From contig OZ020309.1 of NCBI GenBank assembly GCA_963971305.1, positions 3,651,001-3,715,000 on the forward strand: 64,000 bases of DNA, read 5' to 3'. How positions within the stretch are numbered: position 1 is the first letter of the stretch; the number at the start of each line of letters is the position of its first letter. This DNA is from Arcuatula senhousia (Eukaryota; Mollusca; Bivalvia; Mytilida; Mytilidae). Position numbers and translations under genes: made by a program. The notes beneath the pieces were generated by a model that made no database searches, was not told the DNA's origin, and worked only from the letters and a program-made list of their open reading frames with translations. This document shows, one piece after another, positions 9,841 through 20,637 of the stretch.

Positions 9841-12800
9841 TCATTTTACGAGAAAGCGTTTAGAGTTTTTGATATACTTAAAAACTTCGTCAAAAATTAT
9901 TTTATTTGTATCATCAGTCAATCTTTCATCTCCTGTAGTCAACAAATCCGCACAAATATTAAAGGGCAAATGTAACTGTGCAAGATTATTTAAAAGAACC
10001 TCACGTATATCAAAGTAATTTGGACATTGCATCAAATAGTGTTTGACACCTTCATATTGTGCTCCACAAGAGCATTTAGGACTATCTAAGATATTTACAC
10101 TAAAAAGGTCTGCATTTAGGAAAGAACTAGAGCATCAAAGCTGTGTTAGGATAATATTTAAATTGCGGGGACCATACGAGTAGTATGCTGGTACCCTTCG
10201 ATATTGTGAGGGGGATGAATGTCCTAATGCACTTTTGAATTGGGATATTGTAAGCTTTTGGCGGACAGATACATCTAAATTATTCCATTCTCGCACCGTT
10301 GACGGGATAAAAGAGTTAGCGGTAGTTGATAAACGACAAAATGGAGCGATGAAGTCTGACCCGTTTCGTAAGGGATAAGCGCTAATACTTTGAATTTGTG
10401 GAGGCAATAGATTTTGTAAATATTTAGGTGAGTTTCCAGATTGTATATTGTAAAACATACATAACTTTCTGTTCTTTCTTCTGTTTAAAAGAGGTTCTAG
10501 ACCAGCTTCTCGATAGAGATAGTTTAATGGAGTAAAACTGGGCAAGCCTGTTATTATTCTTGTGGCTTCAAGTTGCAGCTTTTCCAACCTCGTAGAATTA
10601 ATTACACCACAGTTATCCCATACTTCACACCCATATTCAAACAGTGGTCGTATATATACAATATAAAGATTATAAAGATTGTTTTTACTTAGCTTATATT
10701 TTAATTTACGTAGCATATTAATATGTTTGGTTACACTACATATTATTTCATCTATTTGGTCTGTCCATTTGGCGTTGCTAGAAAAGGTGACTCCAAGGTG
10801 TTTGTGGCTGTCCTTTATTGGTACGCTTTTGTTATTGATATCAAAGCTTAAGTTAGGATCAACAGCAGTGTTAGAAAAAAACATAATTTCGGTTTTCTCT
10901 GGATTAAATTTCATAAGCCAGTCTTTGGACCACTTATCTAGAATCTCAAGATCTTTATTGATTACTCTATTTAAGATTCTAGGATCAGTACTAGAATAGT
11001 TAAGAGATGTGTCATCTGCAAACATTCGTGTTAATGACTCTAATTTTTCGCCTATGTCGTTTATATAGATGAGCAATAATAAAGGACCTAAGACTGATCC
11101 TTGCGGAACACCCGCACTTGTCATAGACAATGATGACGAGAGTGATTTATATATTACCCTTTGATTTCTATCGGATAGATAGTTTTTAAACCAGCTCTTT
11201 AAAGTTCCTTTAATTCCATAAACACCTAATTTATGCAAAAGTCCTTTATGCCAAACTCTGTCAAAAGCTTTTGAAAAAATCGCAAAAGACAAAACAGCAT
11301 GTTTCTCTAAGTTCGAGGGAGTTTAAGATTGTATTATAAATTTCTATCAGTTGATGTACAGTGGAACGTTTTGGTAAGAAGCCTGATTGATATTCATAAA
11401 GAAGGTCGTTGTCAATTAAATGGTTGTATACATGTTTATAAACCACTCTTTCCATAACCTTGCCAATACAGCTGAGTAAAGATATTGGCCTATAGTTTGA
11501 GGGCACTGATTTATCTCCCTTTTTATATATTGGGATTACATCACTTGTTTTCCAGGCAGTGGGGAATATTACATCATGTAATGATTTATTAAATATAATA
11601 GATAGAGGTTTTTTAATATGCTGAATAGTAAGCTTTAGCATTCTATGGCTTATTTTATCAGGCCCAGTCGCTTTGTTCGGGTCAAGGATTTGGATTATAT
11701 CTTCGATTTCTTTTTCAGTTACTTGTAAACTGTCGAGAATGTTAATGGTCTTATCTCTGAGCTCTGGTACTTCGATTCCATCATCATTGATTGATGAGAT
11801 CGAGCAAAAATATTCATTTAGAATATTACATTTTCCTTTGTCGTCATACACAAGATCAATGCTATTGTCTGAGGTATTTATAAGCGGTGGTAACAAATAC
11901 GATCCTTTATTTGATTTTACCAACATTTTCATGATTTTCCAATATGTCTTTGGTTTATTTATATTTTCAAATATAAAGTTGTCAATGTTTTTTTCAAAAT
12001 TTTCTTTAGCAATTTTTTCATATTGTTAACTTTATTTCTCTGCTTTTTAAAATTTTTGATATCATTTTGAGTTTTGGATTTTTGAGCTTTTTTACGAAGA
12101 CGATCTCGTTTACGTATTTCCTTTCGTATAGCGTTGTTAAACCATGGTTTGTCATAAGCACGTACAGTTATATTTTTTCGCGGGATTGCGGATTTAAATT
12201 GATTTTCAAATTCACAGCACATGTCGTCTACATTGTTTTTATTAAGAAGTAAATTTTCCCAATCTATTTCATTCATTTTCTCGTTTAGGAATTCTTTATT
12301 AACGTCATCATACAACCATACCTCACGTGTAAAAGAATTGGACTCTGATAATGGTGTGTTGATAAATGCAATCGACACATCATGGTCACTGATCTCCCTA
12401 GGAACTTGAAGTACGTCTGAAAAACTTATATTTAACGAGTTACTGATAATAATAGGGTCCAATAATGATTCGTTTGTTTGAGTGACACGCGTTGGTTTAT
12501 TAATGATATTTTTTAGGTCGTATAACTGAATAAGTTCTAGTAATTTATTATTTCTTCCACACAACATATTTGTGTTAAGATCACCGGCGATCACGATTTT
12601 GTCATTTTTTGCGATGGCACGCTCGATTGCGTATTCGAGTCTCTGCCAATATTCATTGACAGTACCTGGTGGTCGATAGGTGTTACAAAGGAGTATGGAT
12701 TGACCATGTGATTGGACTTCGACCCAAATAGTTTCATCAAAATCGTTTTCGAACTCGGTTATTATAGTTATATTTATGTTTTCTTTCGCATATATTAAAA

Positions 12801-13149
12801 CTCCGCCTCCATTACTGTTCCTATCTTTACGGATAATATTATCACTGAAACTTTCAAGGAGTATTTCTTGGTTTGTTATTTGTTCGGATAAATGTGTTTC
12901 TGTTAATAACAGTATGTCAATGTCGTCGAAAGTATTTTCTAGAAAATCGAGTTTATTTCTTACACTTCGGATATTCAGATTGCATATCGATAGTGATTTG
13001 TCATATTGTGATTCTGAGGATATCTCGTGCAGTGTCTGTGGCCCTGGATTTTGTTCTACGTTTCCTATTATAAGTAATGATTGGATTATAAACAGAACAG
13101 AGAAAATGTTGACATTCGGACTTAAAGATTGGAGAAACACTAGTGACAT
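9841..13149 (-). pseudogene. LINE ORF2: 2A-like leader, APE endonuclease, reverse transcriptase, Cys/His tail (broken)
   Basis: ORF2 makes the endonuclease and reverse transcriptase that nick the target and copy the RNA. The ATG at 13149 follows an in-frame TAA directly. Residues 15-28 are hydrophobic and residues 29-37 read GNVEQNPGP, a 2A-like motif. The endonuclease covers about residues 52-265: N59, E84 in LTETHL, TYRPPG (157-162), D190 in GDLN, D231 in DPIIIS, and SDHD (254-257). Reverse transcriptase follows, with TGPD, NYRPISLL, DFxKAFDRVWH, AGVPQGSVLGP and FADD at 11022-11011. The tail has C-x-C-x8-H-x4-C near 10085-10025. Breaks: one A missing in the run at 12013-12018 (shown as T on plus), one base extra in the run at 11274-11279, and TGA at 10137-10135 where relatives would be expected to continue. 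The two frameshifts cancel, so the total span is 1,103 codons. No RNase H was seen. Confidence 0.92.
13039..13149 (-). other. hydrophobic leader and 2A-like peptide at ORF2 N-terminus
   Basis: The first 37 residues of ORF2 consist of a short polar start, a hydrophobic stretch (about residues 15-28) and GNVEQNPGP (residues 29-37, 13065-13039). The known 2A rule is D-(V/I)-E-x-N-P-G then P, where the ribosome skips the last Gly-Pro bond. Here the Asp is Asn, and the rest fits. Such motifs are known at the N-termini of APE-type LINE ORFs in several invertebrates. Whether the Asn form is active cannot be told from sequence. If it is, the leader would be released as a peptide of about 36 residues. 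Confidence 0.75.
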
Positions 13150-14080
13150 GGTTTAACAAGAGAAACGTAAGTTGTTTAGAAATAATTCGATATACGAATA
13201 ATCAGGACAGTATTGCGCATAGGTTGTGCTTTTACAAAGTTTTTCTCGTTCGACTATAGAATAAACCTATTGCTGCCCTATACTGTTGAACACTATTACC
13301 CATTTGGAAGCAAAATTATGTTCAAACTGTAGAATTGGCAGCAACAGGGTTTAATATAAATATAATAGACGTCGCGTACTGTACACCCGGTGTTGAGTTT
13401 ACTATTCAAATCATATAATGAAAATAAAACATATTTACAAGTACAAACAAACAAGACAGCATGGAATACAAGAGCAAGGAATATGCTTTTCATAATTGAT
13501 CTGTAAAGAAAATGGTGGGAACATAATGCAAATGAGATACAAGGTCTTCCTACGAGGAATTTGAAATTTTTGTTATTATGAAATAATCAGTTTTATTCTA
13601 TTTTTTAAGAACTGATTCGGTTTAAGTAATTTTTACTTTTTAGGAATAATAATAATTAAATGTTAAACAATTTTGTAAAATGATAAAAGAAACTTTCTTT
13701 ACGTTTTGATATGTAAACAAGTACTGGTATTATTTAAATCACGTGTATTCAATAGTTGTCAAACACACCTATTTTTCAAACTGAATAAGTCTATTGACCT
13801 TGACCCCTTTTCAGTGAACTCATTTGCATTTGTAAACATAAACATAGTGGTGTTAAGGGGTATTTAATAAAAAGATACCGGTGTATATAGTTTTGATCAT
13901 TTTCTTAAATTAGAGATATAGTTAACAAAAGTATTGCAATGTGGCAACTGGAGAATTAACATGTTGTACCTTTTTAAATATATTGCAAGACAAAAATGTA
14001 TTTTTGTTATCCAAAAGAAAATAAAACACATAGAACATTGTTTTTGTTTCTAATCAGTAACTAGTTTATTAATTTGCGGA
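13150..14080 (-). other. long inter-ORF spacer of the LINE
   Basis: About 930 bp separate the ORF1 stop from the ORF2 ATG, both within one pair of target-site duplications. The segment is AT-rich and mostly stop-filled. A 65-codon minus-strand frame at 13493-13296 starts with a hydrophobic, Cys-rich stretch, but I see no support for it. The spacer is longer than I would expect for this kind of element, so it may hold a later insertion; no TIRs or second duplication were found in it. Confidence 0.6.
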
Positions 14081-15227
14081 TCAACTATACAGTGGCTGCA
14101 AGCTGCCGTCTGAAGTGTTTTGTGGTGAGAGATGTCCGCTTTCGTCATCCCACGGCCCGGACGTTCTCGCGACTCTAGTGTTATCTTCCATCTCACGCAC
14201 TTGGTCTAGGTTATGGACACGGATTGTACGGCCTAATTTGGTGACTTTAACGAAGATTTTCCCATCTGATGTCCAGTAGGAGTCTATGAGTTTATCCCGT
14301 CTGAGTCTACCTAGTTCACGAACGATAGAGTTTCTATATTCAGTCAGGTTTTCCGATATGTACATCTTATCTGGGTGGTTTTTGAGTGCTTTTTTGGCTT
14401 TAAACACCTTTTCTCGCATTCTGTATGATATAAAGCGTACAATCACCTGACTTTTGCCTTCGAAGGTTTTGCCGATTACATGTGATCGACCTTTATCATC
14501 TTTAGAAAGTTTTACTTTTAATTGTTCATTGCAGATGTTGACAATTATACTGTCTGTATCTATTGGGTGTTTGGGTTGGCCTCTGTCGTCTACGGGGATT
14601 CTTACGTTGTTAAATCTCAGACTCGTACGCCTAGAGTATTGTTCTTGGTGTTCGATACGCGTCTCAAGTCGATCAATCGTACTGTAGAGATGGTTTAGCT
14701 CTTGTTGTTGCTCTTCACACTTACGTTGCAACTGTAGTTTGTCTTTGATTTGGTGCAACATTTCTGCGCCTTGCTTTTTTGAGATTTCCTCTTGTTTGTG
14801 TACTCTCTGTTCAAGTTCATTTATTGTTTGTACCAGGGGGGGTGATTTGTTTTTCAATGCAAGATTGTATATGTGTTTCAAAAGTTTTGGAAATGGTTTC
14901 ACACAGCTTCTCGGTGATCACAGGGATGATTTTGTCCAACACACTGTCACTTGTAAGGACTTCAATTATTTTATCGGTAGGAGATTTACGGGCACTAACA
15001 GTTTTCTTTTCATTAACACCTACACCCCTCAAATCACCAACAGAGTTTCTCCGCCGTGTTTGGCGTTCTTGTTGTTTAATTGTGGCTGCTAAATCATCAG
15101 GGCTGTCGGGAGAAGGCCTTTTTGTGTTCTTTTTCTGTGCGTCAGACGCAGGGGTTAATATTTGCGTGCTTGTAAGCAGAGAATCTTCAAGTTCATTAAA
15201 TGTAATGTCACTCTTGGGGTCAGCCAT
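14081..15227 (-). pseudogene. LINE ORF1: coiled-coil RNA-binding protein (one frameshift)
   Basis: ORF1 proteins of this type bind the element's RNA and form the ribonucleoprotein that is reverse-transcribed. The ATG at 15227 sits in a good context (gaaaATGG). The N-terminal ~70 residues are polar and basic (KKNTKRPSPDSPDD, then RQTRRRNS). A helical coiled coil follows, with heptad-like spacing through LYSTIDRLETRIEHQEQYSR. An RRM-like region starts at RRTSLRFNNVRI and continues through KGRSHVIGK, KSQVIVRFISYRMREKV and MYISENLTEYRN to WTSDGKIFVKV; this order is typical of LINE ORF1 proteins. A C7 run (G7 on plus, 14836-14842) carries one extra base and splits the frame. Without it the frame is 381 codons plus stop. 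No zinc knuckle was seen. Confidence 0.85.
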
Positions 15228-15458
15228 TTTCTCAGAATGTAAACAATACCAAACCGGTTTACAAAGTTTAATTGTTACTTGTACAGCTATAATTCACAAT
15301 ACACAAACCACAATGCAGTTTCCACAAATGAGGTTCAAATTCCTTGACAGAGGAGCTTTTTTGTTGGGTTTTACAGCTTTAAATTAATCAAATTCCCAAA
15401 ATTTTCTCGGAGACTAACTTTTATCTGTCTACTGTCCTGCGCATGCTCTTCACACCTT
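15228..15458 (-). promoter_or_regulatory. LINE 5' UTR, likely internal promoter
   Basis: This lies between the 5' target-site duplication and the ORF1 ATG. On the minus strand it begins GGTGTGAAGAGCATGCGCAG; GCATGCGCA is the kind of site bound by NRF1-type factors. Full-length LINEs need a promoter inside their own 5' UTR, so this is the natural place for it (inference). Confidence 0.5.
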
Positions 15459-15471
15459 CCAGACTATAGAT
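15459..15471. repeat. target-site duplication, 5' side of LINE
   Basis: CCAGACTATAGAT, identical to 9588-9600. It marks the 5' end of the insertion and shows the copy is not 5'-truncated relative to its ORFs. Confidence 0.85.
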
Positions 15472-15590
15472 ATGATGACCATATCTTATAAGCAAACTTC
15501 AAGTTATGGAACTACATTTTGATTCACACACAACTCTACTACAAACTAACATCTTAATCTCTATTCTGATTAACATACAACCCTGCTACT

Positions 15591-15986
15591 GTCCTAACCT
15601 GTACAAAAGTTGACAGAAAGCAGACTTTTAGACAGCTATTTTGGTCAGGTCAGGTCAGCTTTAGCTGTCCGGAAAGTGAACCTTGGTCTGCTGGAATGGA
15701 CCACGGTCCGTTCGTCTGATCAGGTTCACTATCTTGACAGGAGAGGACCTGACCTGACCAGAAGTCTGGTCAGCTTAAAGCTTAAAGCTGTCCTGACCAG
15801 AAGTCTGGTCAGCTAATGCCTGACCAGATAGGAAAAGAAAGCAGACCAAGGACAAAATCTGCTGTCTGTCAAAGCGAACTTCAGACCTGTCCATGGTCCA
15901 TTAAGGCTGACAAGAATGCTGTCCAGAGTGAACCAAAAACTTATTTTTTGACAGGTTCTCTGTCCATTTGCCATAAAGGTTAGGAC
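15591..15986. mobile_element. 396-bp TIR element related to the CATAACCTGTAC family
   Basis: It starts GTCCTAACCT and ends AGGTTAGGAC, a perfect 10-bp terminal inverted repeat. The left end continues GTACAAAAGTTGACAG, close to the left end of the 50.0-kb element. The inside is packed with short words in both orientations: GACCAGAAGTCTGGTC (twice), GGTCAGGTCAGGTCAGC, GCAGAC, CTGTCC and TGACAG. It encodes nothing recognisable, so it is a non-autonomous DNA transposon (MITE-like). No clear target-site duplication was found. Confidence 0.7.
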
Positions 15987-18900
15987 TGGACCCATCTGTA
16001 TAATCTAAAATTTAAATGTATATTTTCATTGCATACAAATCTGGTACAAACTTACATCTGAAACTCTTTTTTTTAAGATACAAGTCTGTTACAGACTGAT
16101 ATTTATATTTTGATTAACAGCTCTACTACACCCTCACGAACAAATCAGATTTATGTTCACTTTTTAGGTTGTGTAATTAGTTTGGAATTTGTCCTGATGG
16201 TTAATATTCATCTTTAGAAATTCAGTTTAGAAAATGTAAAATTATAGCTTATCAAATATAAAATTTGAGCATCGTTGCAGCATAACCCAAAAATGATTAC
16301 ACTTTAAAAGTGGCAAAACGTTTGGAACCATGATTCTACTCCGTTCAATAATGCGTGTCACAATTAAAGCTAGGTTTTTTTATGAGATAAAAAAGACAAT
16401 ATTGTAAACTTATTTGATTTGATTTTTCACTTAATATCCTTTATCTACTTTGGACCATGATAGTTTTATATGATTACATTTACCATCAAAAATGGTTCTT
16501 CTAGCATATACCCTACTTTTTATTTTATTATAATAGGCCTTTCATTTTGTTTTAACATAAACTTGTGCAATTCATTGTACATGTATTTGATCGACATTTT
16601 TTATAAAAAAATATTAAAAGAATTACCACGATCGTGTGTGATACATAAATATACTATTTTCAGCACTTTTAGCTTAAGTGAAAGGACATTAGGTATGTTT
16701 CCAGAAGAAAAGATTGAAACCAGATAAGTTATATAAAACATCTTTGAATTACAACCCATTAACATGAACGGCCAAACAAAACACATATAATTTCCATTAC
16801 GGTACCATTTTGTGGTGCTGATAGCTTGAGAAAAGTCCATGAACGTCCAATAATCATATTATCGCCAAACCATTAGGTAAATAGTATCTTTTGATTGGCC
16901 ATTCCATCTGACATCAGTAATGTTGATATAAGCTGCTCTAGAATCGACGAAGCTCCTACGCGTACATCATTGCTTTTACTTGATAAGGACATTTTATCTT
17001 TAGATGAAGTCACTTGATAATTATTTCTTAACAATTATTTAAGGTAAGGTTGTTTTATGTTAGTAAATCGGTGGTATATCTTGGTTTAAATAAAACATGC
17101 TATTCTTTTAATGCCAAAGTTTTCCGTATTTTTTTTTCAAAGTTTGGGGTTTATATATTTATATTTGAACAATCAAGATGCAATTATGCTTAGCCTCTCT
17201 TCTTATCTTAATTCAGCACATATATGTATTTAATATGTTTAATGTAAAGTCTGTTGTAAATATATGTTGCTTTCAATATACAAGACAAGTGATTTGAAAT
17301 GTTTTAATTTTAATTCTGATTGATTTGCATCCCCTTCATCTATTAAAATTATTTTGTCAAGTCGATACAAACTCGCAACAAACTTTTATAGCAGAAACAA
17401 AAGCATTCTATTTTGTTAATAGAAAATATGATCCTTGCTAGTTTAAGGCTACTATATGGTTGTGATTTCACTTCATTTATTTTGGCTACAGAATCCAAAA
17501 GGTCCTATTCATGAGACAACAAAAAAATTGACAACCTGAATATATTTATAATGACTTATTGACATTTGGCATAACATTGTATCTGATCGATATAGTATGA
17601 CAATCTTCATTTTCAATTTTCTTTGCGGATGATGCCGTTTAAAAAATGGTTAATTTCAATAAATTTATTCATCACAAACATGTATAAAGTAAATCAATGG
17701 AGTTGACACACCGTTAATAAACTGAATTTCATTGAAATGAAATTGGTACTTAAAAATCGCATAAGAATATGTTATTGGATATATTGTTCAATAGATTGTA
17801 AACAGTCTCATTTTTTTCCAAATGGCTGAAGTTTTTATCTGGTGGGGCCACAGATGGAGTATTTAGATTTGTGATTGATTTAAACTATTATTCACTGTTA
17901 CACGATTTTTCATTTATGAAATAAATAATTGAAATAAGTTTATGAAAAATGATCACAATCTTTTTTGTCTATTCCAAATAACAATTAGAACTTATCACAC
18001 AATTTTGTGAAGCCTGCATAATAAGTTATACACCATGAGTCACATTAGTAGATGCTTTTCATCATTTTAAAATATTATGTTCATTCTTTAAAGGTAATGT
18101 AATATATTTGTTTTCATTGATTTTGTTTCACCTTTCATTCTATGGATGGTTTATTCTATCTGATTGTGTTTACTTTGCCAATTCAGTGGGCTGTAGATTT
18201 ATTTAAGTTTAAACTTTTTTACTCCTGTCTGTCTGGGGCATAACATAAATAGTTAAAAACGTGTTTTACAAATGAGAGTTTATATCGTCAAATATATCGT
18301 ATTACACTGTTGGAGTTAGGCTAAAGCTAATGTACAAATATCATGCGAAGTAAATTGACTTTCGTTCTTGGTTCATATTAGGGTTATTTTAGTAATTTGC
18401 TTTTGTCCATTATCCTCAATTAGCAATACTTCATATTTTGTCAGGAAATAGAGCTGATTTAGATTGAGCCTTTACAATTTAATCCATATAAGTACATTTT
18501 CATCTCAAATTTCTCGTTTCCTGTTTATTTGAATCTAGTTACGAATTTTACTTTGCCTCATTTATATGCATAGGTTTAAATCAAATCAAGTAGAGATTAT
18601 TGGGAATTTAGTGTTGCATCATAAAGTTAACACTGCAAGAAAATTGAATATGCTTATTACCTAATAAGTTGTGATACAATTTCTGAAATAAGGCTTTAAT
18701 TAAGTTTATATAAACCTGATTTGCAGTTCATTAAAGTATATTATTGGATCGTCTCTCCTTAAATATCCTGTAATATATCTATTCAAGTAAATGAAATACT
18801 TTATTTTCTACTTTGAGTTTAGTTATCAGAGTCGTCTTATTTCCCTTTTACAAGCTTTCAGTTTTCTATCTTTAAATGTTGAAATATAATGTTGCTGATA

Positions 18901-20391
18901 AAAAGTATATGGGGAACTTTTGCTCTTTCGGTTCTTTGAATTGTATACATTCATAGCTTCAACTCTGTTGTGCACTGGTCTGCATTTTCCTTAATATTGA
19001 TGCTTGTTCAAGTTACATCTTTCAATGTAATGGAATGTATGCAAGTATGCAGTAGTATATATTTCCTGTGAAAATATCTTGCGGTAGAAAGTCAGTTAAA
19101 GAGTGTAGTGTATAGTGTTTGTTCTTTCCTCTACCAAAAGCTGTTTATAAATGTGAATTAGTGCATATTTCTTTTCAAAAAAAATCTATATATTGTCTTT
19201 TTTCTGTATTTTTCTTCATTATGTTTTACTTTTAGAACTACACAAGCTTTTGTGTTAAGTAAAAACGCATTTACACCAGAAAAGAGCAAGCACTTGTCAA
19301 ATCTCATTTTTGATATACTGAGGTGATCACTCCAATTATGTCTTTACAATCGTGTCATGTTTTGTGTTACTACCGGACCCAATGGTTGCAATGAAAGAAG
19401 GGGGCTTTGCGCATCACATATCATCTAACCATTTTATTTGAAATGTTTGTACCAAGTCAGCACCATTGTAATTTTCAGGTATATCTTCTTTGCTTTATTG
19501 TCTCTTTGACATTGAAATTGATCCTCAAACTACGGTAATTTTGTTATCACATTATTTTTTATCCAGTTACCTTTATTTTATGATAGATAATTTCAATACA
19601 TAAAACATTAATTGGGAGAGAATTAGTTGATCGGGAGTGATAATCAAATTTTGATGCAAAGCAAATTTCAATATCGGCTATTTCATATCCCAACTGACAC
19701 TTGCTTTCAGTTCACATCAGTTTCAACTTTTATGCAAAACTTCACTTTTATATTGTTTTATTAAACTAACCCTTTACACGAGAAGAAATAAGTTTTAAAG
19801 TTTGATGTTATATGCTATTTTATATTCATCTGGATGACATTTTACGAAAATTAATAGAATTCTGACATTGCAGCATGCATCAATTCTGCAATAAAATTAG
19901 ATATTTCATTCCTAATACACTTATATTGTGATTCTTACATTGAATTTTAATGAAGATGTTTACTCTCTTTTACTAATTAGATTTATATTGAAAATAATAT
20001 TCATTAAGCTTACACGGCACATGGAATTCCGCGTATAATTTATAAGATTAAAGGCGCTTTGACAATAAAGGCTTTGATAAGTGAAATCAAAAAAGTAAAA
20101 TAATAGCTGAACCAATATCAAGATTTAATTTCATTACCGAAATAAAATCAAAATAATGTTAAGATACAATTTTATCGATCTTGGGAGTAAATTTCAAATT
20201 TAAGAGAAATTATTATCAATATTGTTTCAGAATGACAACGTGTGGGACGAAAATGCAATAAGATGTATTTACCTTTGCACATCGAATGCATTGCATAGAT
20301 TGTTTACTGGTTCGATGCGATTTTAATTTTATTTTGCAATGACAAAATACCCATTCTTTTTCTCGTGATCTGCTGTTTTGAAATGTGAAAA
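15987..20391. other. gene-free AT-rich interval
   Basis: 4.4 kb with no open frame worth calling and no repeat that I could match within the window. 18.9-20.1 kb is T-rich on plus. Exons of an interrupted gene too short to recognise by eye cannot be ruled out. Confidence 0.5.
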
Positions 20392-20637
20392 TCAATACTT
20401 TTTGTCAGATGCCATATCTAGAATAAAACAAGCAGAGGGATATTCATTGACATTTGAAAGACCGATAGGGAAGAGACCAACATAAAAAAAACACATACAC
20501 GTTAAAGCAATCGACAATGAGATGTTTAGACGTAACGGAAGTGACCTCAGATGCTGCAAAAGATCGAGCACTTCCTGCTTATTGTATAACAATGTCGCTT
20601 TGTCATGTTGTCTTTTCAGTCCGTCCAAACTGGCCAC
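20392..20637 (-). pseudogene. 81-codon ORF, possibly repeat- or exon-derived
   Basis: The N-terminal ~38 residues (starting MASLDGLKRQHDKATLLYNK, with a Leu-rich LLQHLRSLPLRLN part) look like normal soluble protein. The following residues are a hydrophobic, Cys-containing stretch that looks unrelated. I recognise no family. The mixed character suggests a fragment of a transposon or gene exon running into noncoding DNA. Confidence 0.2.

Larger units (their letters stand above)
9601..15458 (-). mobile_element. full-length non-LTR retrotransposon (LINE, CR1/L2-like Jockey superfamily)
   Basis: This 5,858-bp element lies on the minus strand between perfect 13-bp direct repeats. Its order is 5' UTR (15458-15228), ORF1 (15227-14081), spacer (14080-13150), ORF2 (13149-9841) and 3' UTR (9840-9601). 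An APE-type endonuclease, a reverse transcriptase with FADD, a Cys/His tail and no RNase H are typical of CR1, L2 and related LINE clades; I cannot fix the clade by eye. The 3' end is A/T-rich (minus strand ends ATAAAAATTG then TTATAAACTAA) with no long poly-A. Three one-base frameshifts in homopolymers and one nonsense codon interrupt otherwise open frames. The intact duplication and good frames suggest a fairly recent insertion. Confidence 0.9.

Noticed and set aside
14454..15387. Plus-strand frames of 77-202 codons over the LINE ORF1 region
   Set aside because: Antisense shadows of the minus-strand ORF1, which has clear coiled-coil and RRM-like content.
9601..15458. LTR retrotransposon or endogenous virus
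   Set aside because: No long terminal repeats, protease, integrase, RNase H or envelope-like frame; APE endonuclease plus FADD reverse transcriptase identify a LINE.
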